From assembly GCA_964412105.1 (NCBI GenBank), contig CAYPNM010000013.1, positions 5,049 through 69,048 on the forward strand: DNA of 64,000 bases, given 5' to 3'. The notes beneath the pieces were generated by a model that was given only the letters and a program-made list of their open reading frames with translations, was not told the origin of the DNA and did not search any database. This DNA comes from JAKAGZ01 sp964412105. Its GTDB lineage: Bacteria > Bacteroidota > Ignavibacteria > Ignavibacteriales > Ignavibacteriaceae. Below, piece by piece: positions 53,869 to 63,999 of the stretch (the first letter of the stretch is position 1; the number at the start of each line of letters is the position of its first letter). The position numbers and the translations under genes were made by a program.

Positions 53869-54897
53869 TTATATTTTAAGTCTAAAAGAAAACTCCGATC
53901 CTTCATCCAGTTTGCTTTTTACGTCTATCCTAGAATCGTGTGCTTCAATAATATGCTTCGCAATAGCGAGGCCAAGTCCTGTACCTCCCACAGCACGGGA
54001 ACGCGCTTTATCAACCCTATAAAACCTTTCAAATATTCGGCTTAATGCATCTTCGGGAATACCGATACCTGTATCTTTTACTGTCACAATGCACTGTTTA
54101 TCCTTTTCATCAACTAAAACCTCAACCTTGCCTTTTTCAGTGTACTTTATTGCATTCTGGATTAGATTTATAAAAACCTGACGAAGCTTGTCTTTATCTC
54201 CAAAGACATTCAATTTTTTGAATTCAGTTACAAGATTTAAGCTGATATCTTTGCCGGAGATAGACGGCTTTATCTCGTGAATTAGCTTTTTGAGGTAATC
54301 AATAATATCAAAATACCTGAAACTTAATCGTAACTCACCGGATTCTATCATTGAAATATCAATAAGATCATTAAGGAGATTGCTTAAATTGATTGTATGA
54401 TTATTGGCTTTTTCTAAGAAAGATTTATTAACCTTTTTGTCGTTTATTGCTCCATGTAACAGTGTTTCAATATATCCCTGAATAGTAAAGATAGGAGTTC
54501 GAAGCTCATGCGATACATTTGCAAGAAATTCTTTCCTCATCTTTTCAAGTTTTTTCAGATACTCAATATCATTTCTCTCTTTCTCGAACATTTGTTGAAT
54601 TTCAGACTGCAAACCAAATAAATCTCTTGACAATAAAATTTCTTCCGGAGAATTAAATTTATTTCCTCTTATTCCGGCAATTACATTTTTTATATTCTCA
54701 AGCTCGTTTAATCTTTTTGCACCAAGTGCTAATAGTAATACGAAAGTTAAGAAGGTAAATGAAATTAAAACTATGATCTTGGTAGTAGGGTGAACAATTT
54801 GGGTAACAATAATAAGGAGCAAGAATAAATAGAAAAGAATGACCTCAATAAAATAAACTCTTGAGGATAAGAGATATAATTTTGTCTTATTCAACAC
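53869..54897 (-). CDS. Membrane sensor histidine kinase (PhoR/WalK-like)
   Basis: The 342-residue protein has two N-terminal transmembrane helices (about 16-60) with almost no periplasmic loop, then a short linker. The HisKA domain has the H-box FLANVSHELRTPIFTIQGY. The ATPase domain has QVFINLIQNAIKYTE (N-box), VKDTGIGIPEDALSRIFERFYRVD (G1/F) and GGTGLGLAIAKHIIEAH (G2). It overlaps the response regulator gene by 11 bases and is co-transcribed with it. The lack of a sensor domain, plus the PhoR-like layout, suggests phosphate or cell-envelope sensing through a partner. Confidence 0.92.
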   Translation of the reverse strand: MLNKTKLYLLSSRVYFIEVILFYLFLLLIIVTQIVHPTTKIIVLISFTFLTFVLLLALGAKRLNELENIKNVIAGIRGNKFNSPEEILLSRDLFGLQSEIQQMFEKERNDIEYLKKLEKMRKEFLANVSHELRTPIFTIQGYIETLLHGAINDKKVNKSFLEKANNHTINLSNLLNDLIDISMIESGELRLSFRYFDIIDYLKKLIHEIKPSISGKDISLNLVTEFKKLNVFGDKDKLRQVFINLIQNAIKYTEKGKVEVLVDEKDKQCIVTVKDTGIGIPEDALSRIFERFYRVDKARSRAVGGTGLGLAIAKHIIEAHDSRIDVKSKLDEGSEFSFRLKI

Positions 54898-55576
54898 TTC
54901 TGAATTTATATCCTACCCCTTTAATTGTCTCTATCACATCAGAAAACTTTCCTAATTTTTCTCTTATCTTTCTTACGTGAACATCGACGGTTCTGTCGAC
55001 TACATAAATATCGGGCCCCCATACTTCTTTAAGAAGTGTATCTCTGCTAAAAACTTTTCCAGGATTATTGGCGAGAAAATAAAGAATTTCGAATTCCTTC
55101 CTTGGATACACAATTTGTTTATTATTTAAATGGACAGTATATTTTTCCTTATCAATCAACAATGGGCCAATAGATATTTTTATCGGTTGATTTTTCCGTA
55201 TTGCCGATTCGCTTTTCCTTAGATTAGACCTTACTCTTGCTACAAGTTTCTTCGGAGAAATCGGTTTTTGAATATAATCGCTCGCTCCTAATTCCAATCC
55301 TTTTATTTCATCAATCTCGCCTGATTTGGCCGTAAGAAAAATTATTGGTATATCTTTGTACAGATTATTTTCTCGTATCCTTTTATAAACTTCAAACCCA
55401 TCTAATTTAGGCATCATTATGTCCAGAATAACTAGATCAGGTTTTTGCTTAATTTTCTCCAGTGCTTCCATTCCATCATAAGCCGGAAGGACTTCAAAAC
55501 CTTCTTTTTCCAGATTATATTGAAGAAATTCAACTATATCATTTTCATTATCTACTAATAGTATTTTTGTTTTCAT
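54887..55576 (-). CDS. OmpR/PhoB-family response regulator
   Basis: The 229-residue regulator has a receiver with phospho-Asp52 (LVILDIMMPKLDG), TAK and KPISPKK motifs, and a winged-helix DNA-binding domain (residues about 130-228) with KVFSRDTLLKEVWG and RTVDVHVRKIREKLG. It is upstream of and overlaps its kinase gene. PhoB-like by length and sequence feel, but the regulon is unknown. Confidence 0.93.
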   Translation of the reverse strand: MKTKILLVDNENDIVEFLQYNLEKEGFEVLPAYDGMEALEKIKQKPDLVILDIMMPKLDGFEVYKRIRENNLYKDIPIIFLTAKSGEIDEIKGLELGASDYIQKPISPKKLVARVRSNLRKSESAIRKNQPIKISIGPLLIDKEKYTVHLNNKQIVYPRKEFEILYFLANNPGKVFSRDTLLKEVWGPDIYVVDRTVDVHVRKIREKLGKFSDVIETIKGVGYKFRSVE

Positions 55577-55581
55577 ATAAC

Positions 55582-56583
55582 CTATAATTTAATTTCAGCC
55601 TTCTGTGCCGCAGATTTATACATTGCTTCAACGATCTTCATCCTGATTAATCCTTCTTCTCCTGAAGACATTAATGGGCTGATGCCTCTTACTGCCGCAA
55701 TGAAACTCTTAAGTTCATTATAATAAGATTTTTGGAAAAGAGTAACAGGATTTTCCTCTTTGGGAGGACTAAGTTCTATTAATCTATCTTCAAGCTTTTT
55801 AAACACTCTGAACGGATTAATTGAAGCGCTTCCTTTTGACCCATAAACTGTGATATTAAATTGATCTTTATCAAGCAGCAAAGACCAGCTTGTTTCAAGA
55901 CTGATTAAAGCTGATTTTTTACACCTTATAAAACTGATCGAGGTATCTTCAACAGTTTTAGTATTCATATTAAAACTTTGCGCAGAAACTGTCTGAACTG
56001 CGGGATAATCGAGCAACCACAAGGCAAGGTCCAATAATAAGATTCCAAGATCAATGATTACTCCCCCTCCTGATTCTGCTTTTTTCGTAAACCATTTTTC
56101 CCTGCTGCTTTGTCTCCTGACCCAGCTTGCCTTTATATAATTTGGCTCCCCAATTTCATCTGAATTAATAAGGCTTTTTAAAATCATTGCATCCGGGCGG
56201 TATCTTAAATTCAATCCCACCATCAATTTTTTCTTGTTCCTTTTGGCTGATTCAACTATTGGTTTTGCTTCTGCCAGTGAACGGGCTAATGGTTTTTCCA
56301 CAAGCACATCTTTCTTAGCCTTCAAAGCTGCCATAGCAATTTCCTTATGAGTTCCGGTAGGAGTAGCAATAATGACTGCTTCTGCATCACTCTTGGTCAG
56401 AAGTTCATTATAATCGGTATATTTTTCTTTAATATTAAATTTATCAGCGATAACCGCAAGTCGGCTTTTATTAACTTCTGCAACTGAAGTTAATTCAACA
56501 CTGTTCAATTTAATCAAGTTTGGAAGATGAATTAGTTGAGCAACGCTTCCTAATCCTATTACCCCTATTTTTGTTTTCTCCAT
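55582..56583 (-). CDS. Gfo/Idh/MocA-family oxidoreductase
   Basis: The 333-residue NAD(P)-dependent enzyme has the Rossmann start GVIGLGSVAQLIHLP, the conserved VIIATPTGTHKEIAMAAL and VLVEKPLARS (the EKP motif), then a C-terminal substrate domain with GGGVIIDLGILLLDLALWLL. The usual substrates are sugars or inositols, but the actual one is unknown here. Its start overlaps the dxs stop by one base. Confidence 0.88.
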   Translation of the reverse strand: MEKTKIGVIGLGSVAQLIHLPNLIKLNSVELTSVAEVNKSRLAVIADKFNIKEKYTDYNELLTKSDAEAVIIATPTGTHKEIAMAALKAKKDVLVEKPLARSLAEAKPIVESAKRNKKKLMVGLNLRYRPDAMILKSLINSDEIGEPNYIKASWVRRQSSREKWFTKKAESGGGVIIDLGILLLDLALWLLDYPAVQTVSAQSFNMNTKTVEDTSISFIRCKKSALISLETSWSLLLDKDQFNITVYGSKGSASINPFRVFKKLEDRLIELSPPKEENPVTLFQKSYYNELKSFIAAVRGISPLMSSGEEGLIRMKIVEAMYKSAAQKAEIKL

Positions 56584-58502
56584 TAAAGAGCTACCTCATG
56601 TCCAATGCTTTTGCTTTCACAAAAAACTTTTACTTTTAACGAGATAGATTCAGGGTCAATCTCTAGGTGTTTATGCAGTTCCCCTTGTGTGCCATGTTCG
56701 ATAAAATGATCCGGGAGTCCTATTCTCAGTACATCATTTTTGTAACTTTTTTCTGCAAAATATTCCAGAACCCCGCTACCAAAACCACCCATTAATGTAT
56801 TTTCTTCCAGGGTAACAATTTTGGAATGCTTCTCTGCAATTACATCAAGCAATTTATAATCAAGCGGTTTAACAAATCTCATATTAATTATTTCAGAGTC
56901 AATTCCTTGATCCTTTAGTATATCTGCTGCCTGAATTGCATAATCAACCATAGAGCCTACTGCAAGTAATGCTACGTCTTCTCCATCTCTAAGTCGTTCG
57001 CTCTTCCCAATTTCAATAAGATCAAATCCCTTCTTCAATGGAACACCAAGAGCCGACCCACGGGGATAACGAAGAGTAATAGGACCTTCTTTATATTCGA
57101 TTGCAGTATACAACATATTGCGAAGTTCTGATTCATCCTTTGGTGCCATTATTACCATTCCGGGAATTAATCTCAAATAAGTTAAATCAAAGGCACCATG
57201 GTGTGTAGGACCATCTGCTCCGACAAGACCCGCTCTGTCCAGAACAAATACAACATGCAAATGCTGTAATGCTACATCGTGAATTATCTGATCAAAGCCT
57301 CTTTGAAGGAAGGTAGAATAAATTGCAACAACCGGAATAATTTTTTGTGTTGCAAGACCCGCAGAGAATGTTACAGCATGTTCTTCCGCTATACCTACAT
57401 CAAAATATTTGGTAGGAAATTCTTTTTGAAATAAGTCAAGACCTGTTCCATCAGGCATTGCTGCTGTTACACCCACTATTTTGTCATTATTTTTTGCAAT
57501 TTCAACGAGCGCCTCTCCAAATATTTTTGTGAAGGATGGAGGGCCACCTGCTTTTTTGTAAGCTTTTCCTGTTAGTTTATCAAAAGGGGTAGAAGCATGT
57601 AATTTTTGTACGTGGCCTTCAGCAGGTTTATAGCCTTTTCCCTTCTCGGTAATTGCGTGAACCAGAATCGGCCCTTTTAAATCTTTTACCTGCTCAAAAA
57701 TCTTTATCATCTGGTGAATATTGTGACCATTGATAGGACCAAAATATCTGAATCCAAGAGCTTCGAAAAGCATTCCAGGGGTAACAACCGCCTTCACTCC
57801 GGTTTCCAGTCTTGCAGCTATTTTTCTTAGTCTATCCCCAAATTGATCAAGTTTACCTGTTAGATCCCACATCTGGCCTTTAAATTTATTATAATCTGGA
57901 TGCGCTATCATTTCAGTAAAGTAATTTGAAATCTGCCAAACGTTTGGAGCAATGGACATATTGTTATCGTTTAATACTACAATAAGGTCAGATTTTCTTA
58001 TTCCTGAATTATTCATAGCTTCATATGCCATTCCCCCTGTCATTGCACCATCACCCATTATTGCAACGACTTTCCTGTTTTCTTTATTAAAATCCCTTGC
58101 AACAGCCATCCCCAGTGCAGCAGAAATCGATGTGGAAGCATGACCTGCGCCAAATGTATCATATTCACTTTCAGATCTTTTCAGGAATCCGCTGATTCCA
58201 TTTAATTTCCTTATTGATTTTAAGGCTTCTTTCCTTCCAGTGAGAATTTTATGGGGATATGCCTGATGACCGGTATCCCAAACGACAAGATCATATGGAG
58301 TATTAAAAACTTTATGAATAGCAACAGTAATTTCAACAGCGCCTAAACCACCACCAAAATGCCCGCCAATTTCTGATATTGTGTCTATCATATATTCACG
58401 AATATCGACACATAGTTGTTTCAACTCAGTAGATTCTAAAGTTTTAACATCAGCCGGAACATTAATTTTTGATAAAACTTTATATTTACTCATATCTGTC
58501 AT
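56583..58502 (-). CDS. dxs: 1-deoxy-D-xylulose-5-phosphate synthase
   Basis: This 639-residue thiamine-diphosphate enzyme makes DXP from pyruvate and glyceraldehyde 3-phosphate, the first step of the MEP isoprenoid pathway. It has GGHFGGGLGAVE near the start, the TPP motif GDGAMTGGMAYEAMNNSG, VHAITEKGKGYKPAE and GIAEEHAVTFSAGLA in the transketolase-like half, and DRAGLVGADGPTHHG. It lies 23 bases downstream of xseB, a common gene order. Confidence 0.95.
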   Translation of the reverse strand: MTDMSKYKVLSKINVPADVKTLESTELKQLCVDIREYMIDTISEIGGHFGGGLGAVEITVAIHKVFNTPYDLVVWDTGHQAYPHKILTGRKEALKSIRKLNGISGFLKRSESEYDTFGAGHASTSISAALGMAVARDFNKENRKVVAIMGDGAMTGGMAYEAMNNSGIRKSDLIVVLNDNNMSIAPNVWQISNYFTEMIAHPDYNKFKGQMWDLTGKLDQFGDRLRKIAARLETGVKAVVTPGMLFEALGFRYFGPINGHNIHQMIKIFEQVKDLKGPILVHAITEKGKGYKPAEGHVQKLHASTPFDKLTGKAYKKAGGPPSFTKIFGEALVEIAKNNDKIVGVTAAMPDGTGLDLFQKEFPTKYFDVGIAEEHAVTFSAGLATQKIIPVVAIYSTFLQRGFDQIIHDVALQHLHVVFVLDRAGLVGADGPTHHGAFDLTYLRLIPGMVIMAPKDESELRNMLYTAIEYKEGPITLRYPRGSALGVPLKKGFDLIEIGKSERLRDGEDVALLAVGSMVDYAIQAADILKDQGIDSEIINMRFVKPLDYKLLDVIAEKHSKIVTLEENTLMGGFGSGVLEYFAEKSYKNDVLRIGLPDHFIEHGTQGELHKHLEIDPESISLKVKVFCESKSIGHEVAL

Positions 58503-58525
58503 TTCTTAACAGTCTCCCACTTTTA

Positions 58526-58777
58526 TTATTTTTCAAAAAGTTCGGATTGATCTTTTGTAAGATCGTTCAACTTGGATTTCAACTCAGTAATTTTCAATTC
58601 AGCATTTTTTAAAGTTGCAATGCATTCCTTGGAAAGTTTGATACCTTCTTCATACAATGTAATAGCGTTTTCTATTCCTATATCTTCACTTTCAAGTTCT
58701 TCAGCAATTTCTTCAAGCCTGTGAAGTTTTACTTCAAACGATTCTTTAGTTTCATTTTTGGCAAGCTTCTTTGGCAT
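58526..58777 (-). CDS. xseB: Exodeoxyribonuclease VII small subunit
   Basis: The 83-residue coiled-coil-like protein has the family core FEVKLHRLEEIAEELES followed by IGIENAITLYEEGIKLSKEC. It begins three bases after the large-subunit gene and precedes dxs, matching the conserved xseA-xseB arrangement. Confidence 0.93.
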   Translation of the reverse strand: MPKKLAKNETKESFEVKLHRLEEIAEELESEDIGIENAITLYEEGIKLSKECIATLKNAELKITELKSKLNDLTKDQSELFEK

Positions 58778-58780
58778 ATA

Positions 58781-59956
58781 TTACTTTATCTCTGCATCTA
58801 TTTTATTATCATAAAAAATAAGGGAAGCTGATTCTTTTTTCAATTTATTTGCACGGGTAATATATTTTGAATCCTGCTGAACCAACACAAATCCTTTTTT
58901 TAATGATCTTTTTACATCATGTGCTTCTATCCTCTGTGTTAGCAAGGATAGTTTGCTGTTATAAATAAGCATTTTGTTACCAATATTTTGCAGAAGCTTA
59001 TAAGTCAGGCTATCGACCTGTTGGGAATTTCTTCTAACCAGATCAAGCGGCATTCTGAATCCGTAGGAATTCAGTATATCAGAAATTTTCCTGTATGATC
59101 CAGTACAGAGATCCACAAGATTTTGTGTTGTAGTATAGGAAAATTCACTAATAAAGGCAAAGAACTCGTTTTTATCCGGTGTTGCGAGTTCCATAGCAGC
59201 TGAAGGCGTAGGCGCTCTGAGATCGGCAACAAAATCCGCAATTGTAAAATCGATTTCGTGTCCTACGCCGGAAATAATGGGAATTTCAGACGCAAATATT
59301 GCCCGCGCAACTTTTTCCTCATTGAATGCCCAAAGATCTTCAATTGAACCTCCTCCACGCCCCACAATTATGATGTCTATTTCCTTATGTTTATTAAGCA
59401 GTTCAATGCTTTTAACAATCATTTCTGCTGCACCTGCACCCTGGACCCTGGTTGGTGCAATTACCAATTCTACCAAGGGAAATCTTCGCTTTGCAACACT
59501 TATCATATCTTTAAAAGCAGCACCATCTATAGCAGTAACAATTCCAATTTTTTTGGGAAAGGTTGGAATTGGTTTTTTGAATTCTTCGTTAAATAATCCC
59601 TCATCAGATAATTTTTGTTTTAATGCTTCAAATGCTGCCTGCAATTCACCCACTCCAGCAGGTTTCATTGAACGAACATCTATCTGGTAATTCCCTCTAG
59701 GCGGATATACTGTAATTTTACCATTAATAATAACTTTCATTCCGTCCTGTGGAGTGAAAATAACGTAATTGTTAAATCCCTTCCACATAGCGCAAGAAAT
59801 CGAAGCATTTGCATCTTTTAGGCTAAAATACCAGTGACCGGAAATGTGAGCTTTAAAGTTAGAAATTTCACCTTCCACAGAGACCTGATCAAACTTATCC
59901 TCCAGAGTTTGTTTTATTTCTTTAGTCAATTCCGATACTGTTAAAACAGTAGCCAT
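58781..59956 (-). CDS. xseA: Exodeoxyribonuclease VII large subunit
   Basis: This 391-residue single-strand DNA exonuclease subunit has an N-terminal OB-fold (ISGHWYFSLKDANASISCAMW) and the catalytic domain with IGIVTAIDGAAFKDM, GRGGGSIEDLWAFNEE, and ISGVGHEIDFTIADFVADLRAPTPSAA. It is shorter than many family members because the C-terminal coiled-coil is brief. Confidence 0.94.
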   Translation of the reverse strand: MATVLTVSELTKEIKQTLEDKFDQVSVEGEISNFKAHISGHWYFSLKDANASISCAMWKGFNNYVIFTPQDGMKVIINGKITVYPPRGNYQIDVRSMKPAGVGELQAAFEALKQKLSDEGLFNEEFKKPIPTFPKKIGIVTAIDGAAFKDMISVAKRRFPLVELVIAPTRVQGAGAAEMIVKSIELLNKHKEIDIIIVGRGGGSIEDLWAFNEEKVARAIFASEIPIISGVGHEIDFTIADFVADLRAPTPSAAMELATPDKNEFFAFISEFSYTTTQNLVDLCTGSYRKISDILNSYGFRMPLDLVRRNSQQVDSLTYKLLQNIGNKMLIYNSKLSLLTQRIEAHDVKRSLKKGFVLVQQDSKYITRANKLKKESASLIFYDNKIDAEIK

Positions 59957-59986
59957 ACTTTATGCCTTATAATTTTAAACTTATTT

Positions 59987-60532
59987 CTATATGATATCTT
60001 CTTTAATCAAAGAATAAACAAAAGCATCGTGCGATACATCCCCCACTATTAATCTTTTTCTTGCAAGACACTCCTTTGTTGCGCCTGCTTTTTCAGCGGC
60101 ACTCTGACTCGCTAAATTATCTTTTGCCGCAACAATTTCAATCCGGTTTAATTTAGCATCCATAAAACCAAACTTTGCACATAGCCTGGCTGCAGCACTG
60201 GCATATCCTTTACCAGTAGCATTTGTTCTGATCCAGTAACCAACGTTTCCGATTTTATGAATCCAGTTTATCTGATTTATTCCACAGCCACCAACAAATT
60301 GATTTGAATCCAGTTCAAATATTCCAAATGAAAATTCGCGTCTATTATTCCATTCGATTTGCTGAAGGTTGACCCAGTCTTTTGTTTCTTCAATATTATA
60401 ATTTGAATGGCACCATGGTAGCCAGACTTTTAACTCCTCTCTGGACTCAAATGCTGCCTGAAATAGCTGGGGGATATATTCCGGAATTATTCTTTTGATA
60501 ATGATTCTGTAATCATCCAGTTTTTCACGCAT
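59987..60532 (-). CDS. GNAT-family N-acetyltransferase (RimJ/RimL-like)
   Basis: The 181-residue protein fits the Acetyltransf_3 group: VGGCGINQINW, NVGYWIRTNATGKGYASAAARL (acetyl-CoA pyrophosphate loop) and NLASQSAAEKAGATKEC. The target could be a ribosomal protein N-terminus or a small molecule. It lies 30 bases upstream of xseA on the same strand. Confidence 0.88.
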   Translation of the reverse strand: MREKLDDYRIIIKRIIPEYIPQLFQAAFESREELKVWLPWCHSNYNIEETKDWVNLQQIEWNNRREFSFGIFELDSNQFVGGCGINQINWIHKIGNVGYWIRTNATGKGYASAAARLCAKFGFMDAKLNRIEIVAAKDNLASQSAAEKAGATKECLARKRLIVGDVSHDAFVYSLIKEDII

Positions 60533-60550
60533 ATTTCCCCCTATAAAAAA

Positions 60551-61384
60551 TTAAAAATGAAAAGAGAAATAATTTGAAAACACTCCAATTGATATTTCAT
60601 GAAAATTTCTTTCAGGGAAAGAAGGCTGTGAATTAAAACGGTAACGTGAGTAAACTGTAAATGTGTTTAGAAGATCGAACATTCCAACTGAAACTTCTAA
60701 ACTATAGCCGGTAAAACCGCTGAAATTAGTAAAGAGATCAATGCCAGGTGAAATGTATTTGAACAAAGTCGTCTCAAAAAAATGTTTGTAACCAACTCTT
60801 AAAAAATTACTCTCATCTGCATTGAATATATGAGAATACTCCATTCCGAAATAACCAGATGGATAATCAATACTTGATGACCGAAATGACAACAGCGGAA
60901 TATCCTTTGTCAATTCAAAATAGCTGACACCATTTGTGCGTACGTAGGCAGGCGTCGGTACCAAGAGCTGTGCAGCAAAAAATACTCCCAGCAGGAGGAA
61001 ATTTGATTCCTTCTGCATTTTAATTTTTTTTGGAAAATCCAGATCAAAGATATCGCTTTTTGATTTTTTCCCCGCTGAATCAATTGCGATAATATAAAAG
61101 GGGACTGATTTGGACGAATATTCGTGTCCCGAGAGATCTATGTCTTTTGCGTGCGAATCCGTAAGAGTATCTGAGATTACAAACTCATAATTGCCATCCA
61201 GATATAATATAGATTTACAAGGTTCACTTGTTATAAAAGACAAATGGAAAATTGTAGGCTTTTCGGGAGCAATATAAGAATCGAGTAAATATATCTCTGC
61301 TGAGTCCGCCTTTGCTGCAGCCGTTGCAGCAAAATTCTCATTAAAAAACAAGAGAAAAAATAAAAGTAATAATATTATTTTCAT
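60551..61384 (-). CDS. Secreted or outer-membrane-associated protein of unknown function
   Basis: The 277-residue product has an N-terminal signal peptide (MKIILLLLFFLLFF, then NENFAATAAAKA). Residues about 35-120 look like a beta-sandwich (SILYLDGNYEFVISD), then a short hydrophobic stretch near 127-145. The C-terminal part (about 150-277) is strand-rich and ends FSNYFSFHF, with terminal Phe, suggesting a small barrel or cell-surface protein. I do not recognise the family. It lies 18 bases upstream of the GNAT gene. Confidence 0.55.
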   Translation of the reverse strand: MKIILLLLFFLLFFNENFAATAAAKADSAEIYLLDSYIAPEKPTIFHLSFITSEPCKSILYLDGNYEFVISDTLTDSHAKDIDLSGHEYSSKSVPFYIIAIDSAGKKSKSDIFDLDFPKKIKMQKESNFLLLGVFFAAQLLVPTPAYVRTNGVSYFELTKDIPLLSFRSSSIDYPSGYFGMEYSHIFNADESNFLRVGYKHFFETTLFKYISPGIDLFTNFSGFTGYSLEVSVGMFDLLNTFTVYSRYRFNSQPSFPERNFHEISIGVFSNYFSFHF

Positions 61385-61435
61385 TCAGTCTGAATATATT
61401 AAATAGAACATTAAGTAAAAAAACTGCAATTATAA

Positions 61436-62569
61436 TTATGACAACGCATTTTTTACATCGCTGATCAGGTCTTCTATATCTTCTATGCCAACTGAGAAAC
61501 GAACAAGACCGTCTGTAATCCCCAGTTTTTCTCTTTCCTGCTTTGGTACTGAACCATGTGTCATAGTTGCTGGATGAGAGATTAAGCTTTCCACCCCACC
61601 GAGACTTTCCCCAAGAGTGAATATTTTTACATTTTTTAAAACTTTCTTCGCTATTTGTATATCTCCAAAATCAACTGATATCATTCCCCCGAATCCCCGC
61701 ATTTGTTTTTTAGCAAGCTCGTGCTGAGGATGGGAAGGAAGCCCGGGATAATAAATTTTCTTTGCAGCCCCGTAATCACTTAAAAATTTTGCAAGCTGCA
61801 TTGCATTTTTTTCATGTCTTTCCATTCTAACAGCTAATGTTTTTGTCGAGCGCATAACCAACCAGCAATCAAATGGTGAAGGAATTCCGCCGGTTGCGTT
61901 CTGAATATATCTTAATCGCTCATGAAATTTCTCATTGCTTGTGACAAGTATTCCCCCGATTACATCACTATGACCATTTAGATATTTAGTGGAGCTATGG
62001 AGAACTATATCAATACCAAACGTCAGGGGATTCTGGAAATAGGGACTCATAAAAGTATTATCACAAACTGAAATTAAATTATTTTTCCTTGCTATTTCAA
62101 CGACTCCTCTCAAATCAGTTAATGTTAGCATCGGATTTGTCGGAGTTTCTACATAAATCATCTTTGTATTCTTATTAATAGCCTTTTCAATATTTGAAAG
62201 ATCCGAGCTATTCACCCATGAAAATTCTAAACCGTAATCTTTCATAATTAATTCAAATAGTCTGTATGTCCCGCCATATACATTGCTGGAACAAATTATA
62301 TGATCACCGGCTTTAACAAGACTCAAAAGAGCATGAGCGGATGCGACTCCGGATGCAAAAGCAATACCATATTTCCCTTTTTCCAGAACAGCAATGTTGG
62401 TTTCCATAGAAGAACGTGTCAGGTTATGTGTTCTTCCATATTCATAGCCTTTATTTTTTCCTAATTCCTGTTGAGCATAGGTTGAAGTCTGATAAATTGG
62501 AGTAATCACAGCACCCGTAACTTCATCCGGGTGCTGACCAGCGTGAATAGCATCTGTTGAAAATCCCAT
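61436..62569 (-). CDS. Cystathionine gamma-synthase / gamma-lyase family enzyme
   Basis: This 377-residue PLP enzyme belongs to the trans-sulfuration family. The PLP Lys195 is in VLHSSTKYLNGHSDVIGG. Family motifs include YEYGRTHNLTRSSME, FASGVASAHALLSLV, VETPTNPMLTLTDL and FTLGESLGGVESLISHPATMTH. Synthase versus lyase cannot be separated by eye. Because a cystathionine beta-synthase gene lies 62 bases upstream, cysteine formation from homocysteine is the likely direction. Confidence 0.92.
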   Translation of the reverse strand: MGFSTDAIHAGQHPDEVTGAVITPIYQTSTYAQQELGKNKGYEYGRTHNLTRSSMETNIAVLEKGKYGIAFASGVASAHALLSLVKAGDHIICSSNVYGGTYRLFELIMKDYGLEFSWVNSSDLSNIEKAINKNTKMIYVETPTNPMLTLTDLRGVVEIARKNNLISVCDNTFMSPYFQNPLTFGIDIVLHSSTKYLNGHSDVIGGILVTSNEKFHERLRYIQNATGGIPSPFDCWLVMRSTKTLAVRMERHEKNAMQLAKFLSDYGAAKKIYYPGLPSHPQHELAKKQMRGFGGMISVDFGDIQIAKKVLKNVKIFTLGESLGGVESLISHPATMTHGSVPKQEREKLGITDGLVRFSVGIEDIEDLISDVKNALS

Positions 62570-62631
62570 AAAACTCCTTTTCCAAAAATAAAAATTGCAG
62601 CAAAATACTTAGTACTGCTTCACTTAATAAT

Positions 62632-63999
62632 TTAATTTAATTCAGAATGTTCAATAAGATCATAACGGGTTATAATATCCTTTATTCTTCCATATTCGGT
62701 TACAAGAACTGCAGGAGAATCACTCAAATATCTTTTCACTACTGAAAGTTCCGTCCTTTCATCCAGGGTAGGTAAACCAGGTCCCATAACTTTTGAAACA
62801 GGTCTATTAAGCAAAGATGGATCCTCGAGCAAATTAGCCATCAGTTTAGCTTCTCTAATACTTCCTACCGACTCCCCGTCATCAATAACAGGAAGTTGGG
62901 AGAATCCACGAAAATTTAATAGTTCAACAGCAGTCTTAACTTTATCGGTTGACTTAATTGAAATCAGTTCTTTAGGTTTCCCATCTTTCTTTGCAAGCGA
63001 AATATCGTGTAAGGTTCTAAATTCCTGAGCAAGCATTCTTTTATCGCGCAACCATTCCTCGCTGTGCATTTTTGTTAAATACCTTTCGCCTGTATCAGCA
63101 ACGATGAAAACAATAATAGCTGATTCGTCAAGTTCTTTAGCCAGTTCAAGTGTTGCCCAAACATTCGTTCCCGTACTTCCACCACAAAATATCCCCTCTT
63201 CTTTCGATAACTTTCTTGCAAAGGCAAAAGAATCCTGATCAGTAACATTAATGATCCTGTCTATATATTCAAACCTGACATTATCCGGCAAACAATCCTG
63301 TCCGATTCCCTCAACAAGATAAGGCTCTCCTTCGATGGTTTCACCTGTTTGTTTGTAATGCTGAAAAATTGATCCATAAGGATCCGCGCCGACAATTTGA
63401 ATGCTTTTGTTTTTTTCTTTTAAGAATTTTCCTGTCCCACTAATAGTTCCACCTGTTCCAATTCCCGACACGAAGTGTGTAATTTTACCTTCCGTGTCTC
63501 TCCATATCTCCGGTCCTGTGGTTTTATAGTGAATCTCACGGTTTGCCGGGTTTGAGTATTGATACATAAAAATAGAATTTGGTGTTTCCTGCTGAATTTT
63601 CTTTGCAACAGTTATATAGTAATCCGGGTGATCGTGACCTACTGCATTTGAAACAACAATTACATCTCCTCCTAAAGCTTTCAGATAATTTATCTTCTCA
63701 GAACTAACCTTATCAGTCACAATAAAAATTGATTTATAACCTTTAACAGCAGCTGCCAGAGCTAATCCAATGCCGGTATTTCCGCTGGTTGCTTCAATAA
63801 TAGTTCCGCCGGGTTTTATATCTCCATTCGCTTCGGCTGCATTAAGCATCGACAGCCCTATTCTGTCTTTAACACTACCACCAGGATTTGCAGATTCAAG
63901 TTTCGCAAATATCTTTGGTTTTAATCCTTTATTAATCTTGCTAATTTTTATAAGGGGGGTATTGCCGATTGCCTCGAGAATGTTGTTTTTAAAATTCAT
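62632..63999 (-). CDS. Cystathionine beta-synthase (PLP domain plus CBS pair)
   Basis: The 455-residue protein has a fold-type II PLP domain: IGNTPLIKI, Lys44 in PGGSVKDRIGLS, EATSGNTGIGLALAAA, GIGTGGTISGTGKFLK and FCGGSTGTNVWA. Residues about 335-455 form two CBS repeats (LISIKSTDKVKTAVELLNF and PAVLVTEYGRIKDIITRYDL), which sense adenosyl ligands in relatives. There is no heme-binding N-terminal extension. The gene starts at ATG 63999 and is complete. The pair with the downstream gamma-lyase/synthase gene makes a reverse trans-sulfuration unit. Confidence 0.92.
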   Translation of the reverse strand: MNFKNNILEAIGNTPLIKISKINKGLKPKIFAKLESANPGGSVKDRIGLSMLNAAEANGDIKPGGTIIEATSGNTGIGLALAAAVKGYKSIFIVTDKVSSEKINYLKALGGDVIVVSNAVGHDHPDYYITVAKKIQQETPNSIFMYQYSNPANREIHYKTTGPEIWRDTEGKITHFVSGIGTGGTISGTGKFLKEKNKSIQIVGADPYGSIFQHYKQTGETIEGEPYLVEGIGQDCLPDNVRFEYIDRIINVTDQDSFAFARKLSKEEGIFCGGSTGTNVWATLELAKELDESAIIVFIVADTGERYLTKMHSEEWLRDKRMLAQEFRTLHDISLAKKDGKPKELISIKSTDKVKTAVELLNFRGFSQLPVIDDGESVGSIREAKLMANLLEDPSLLNRPVSKVMGPGLPTLDERTELSVVKRYLSDSPAVLVTEYGRIKDIITRYDLIEHSELN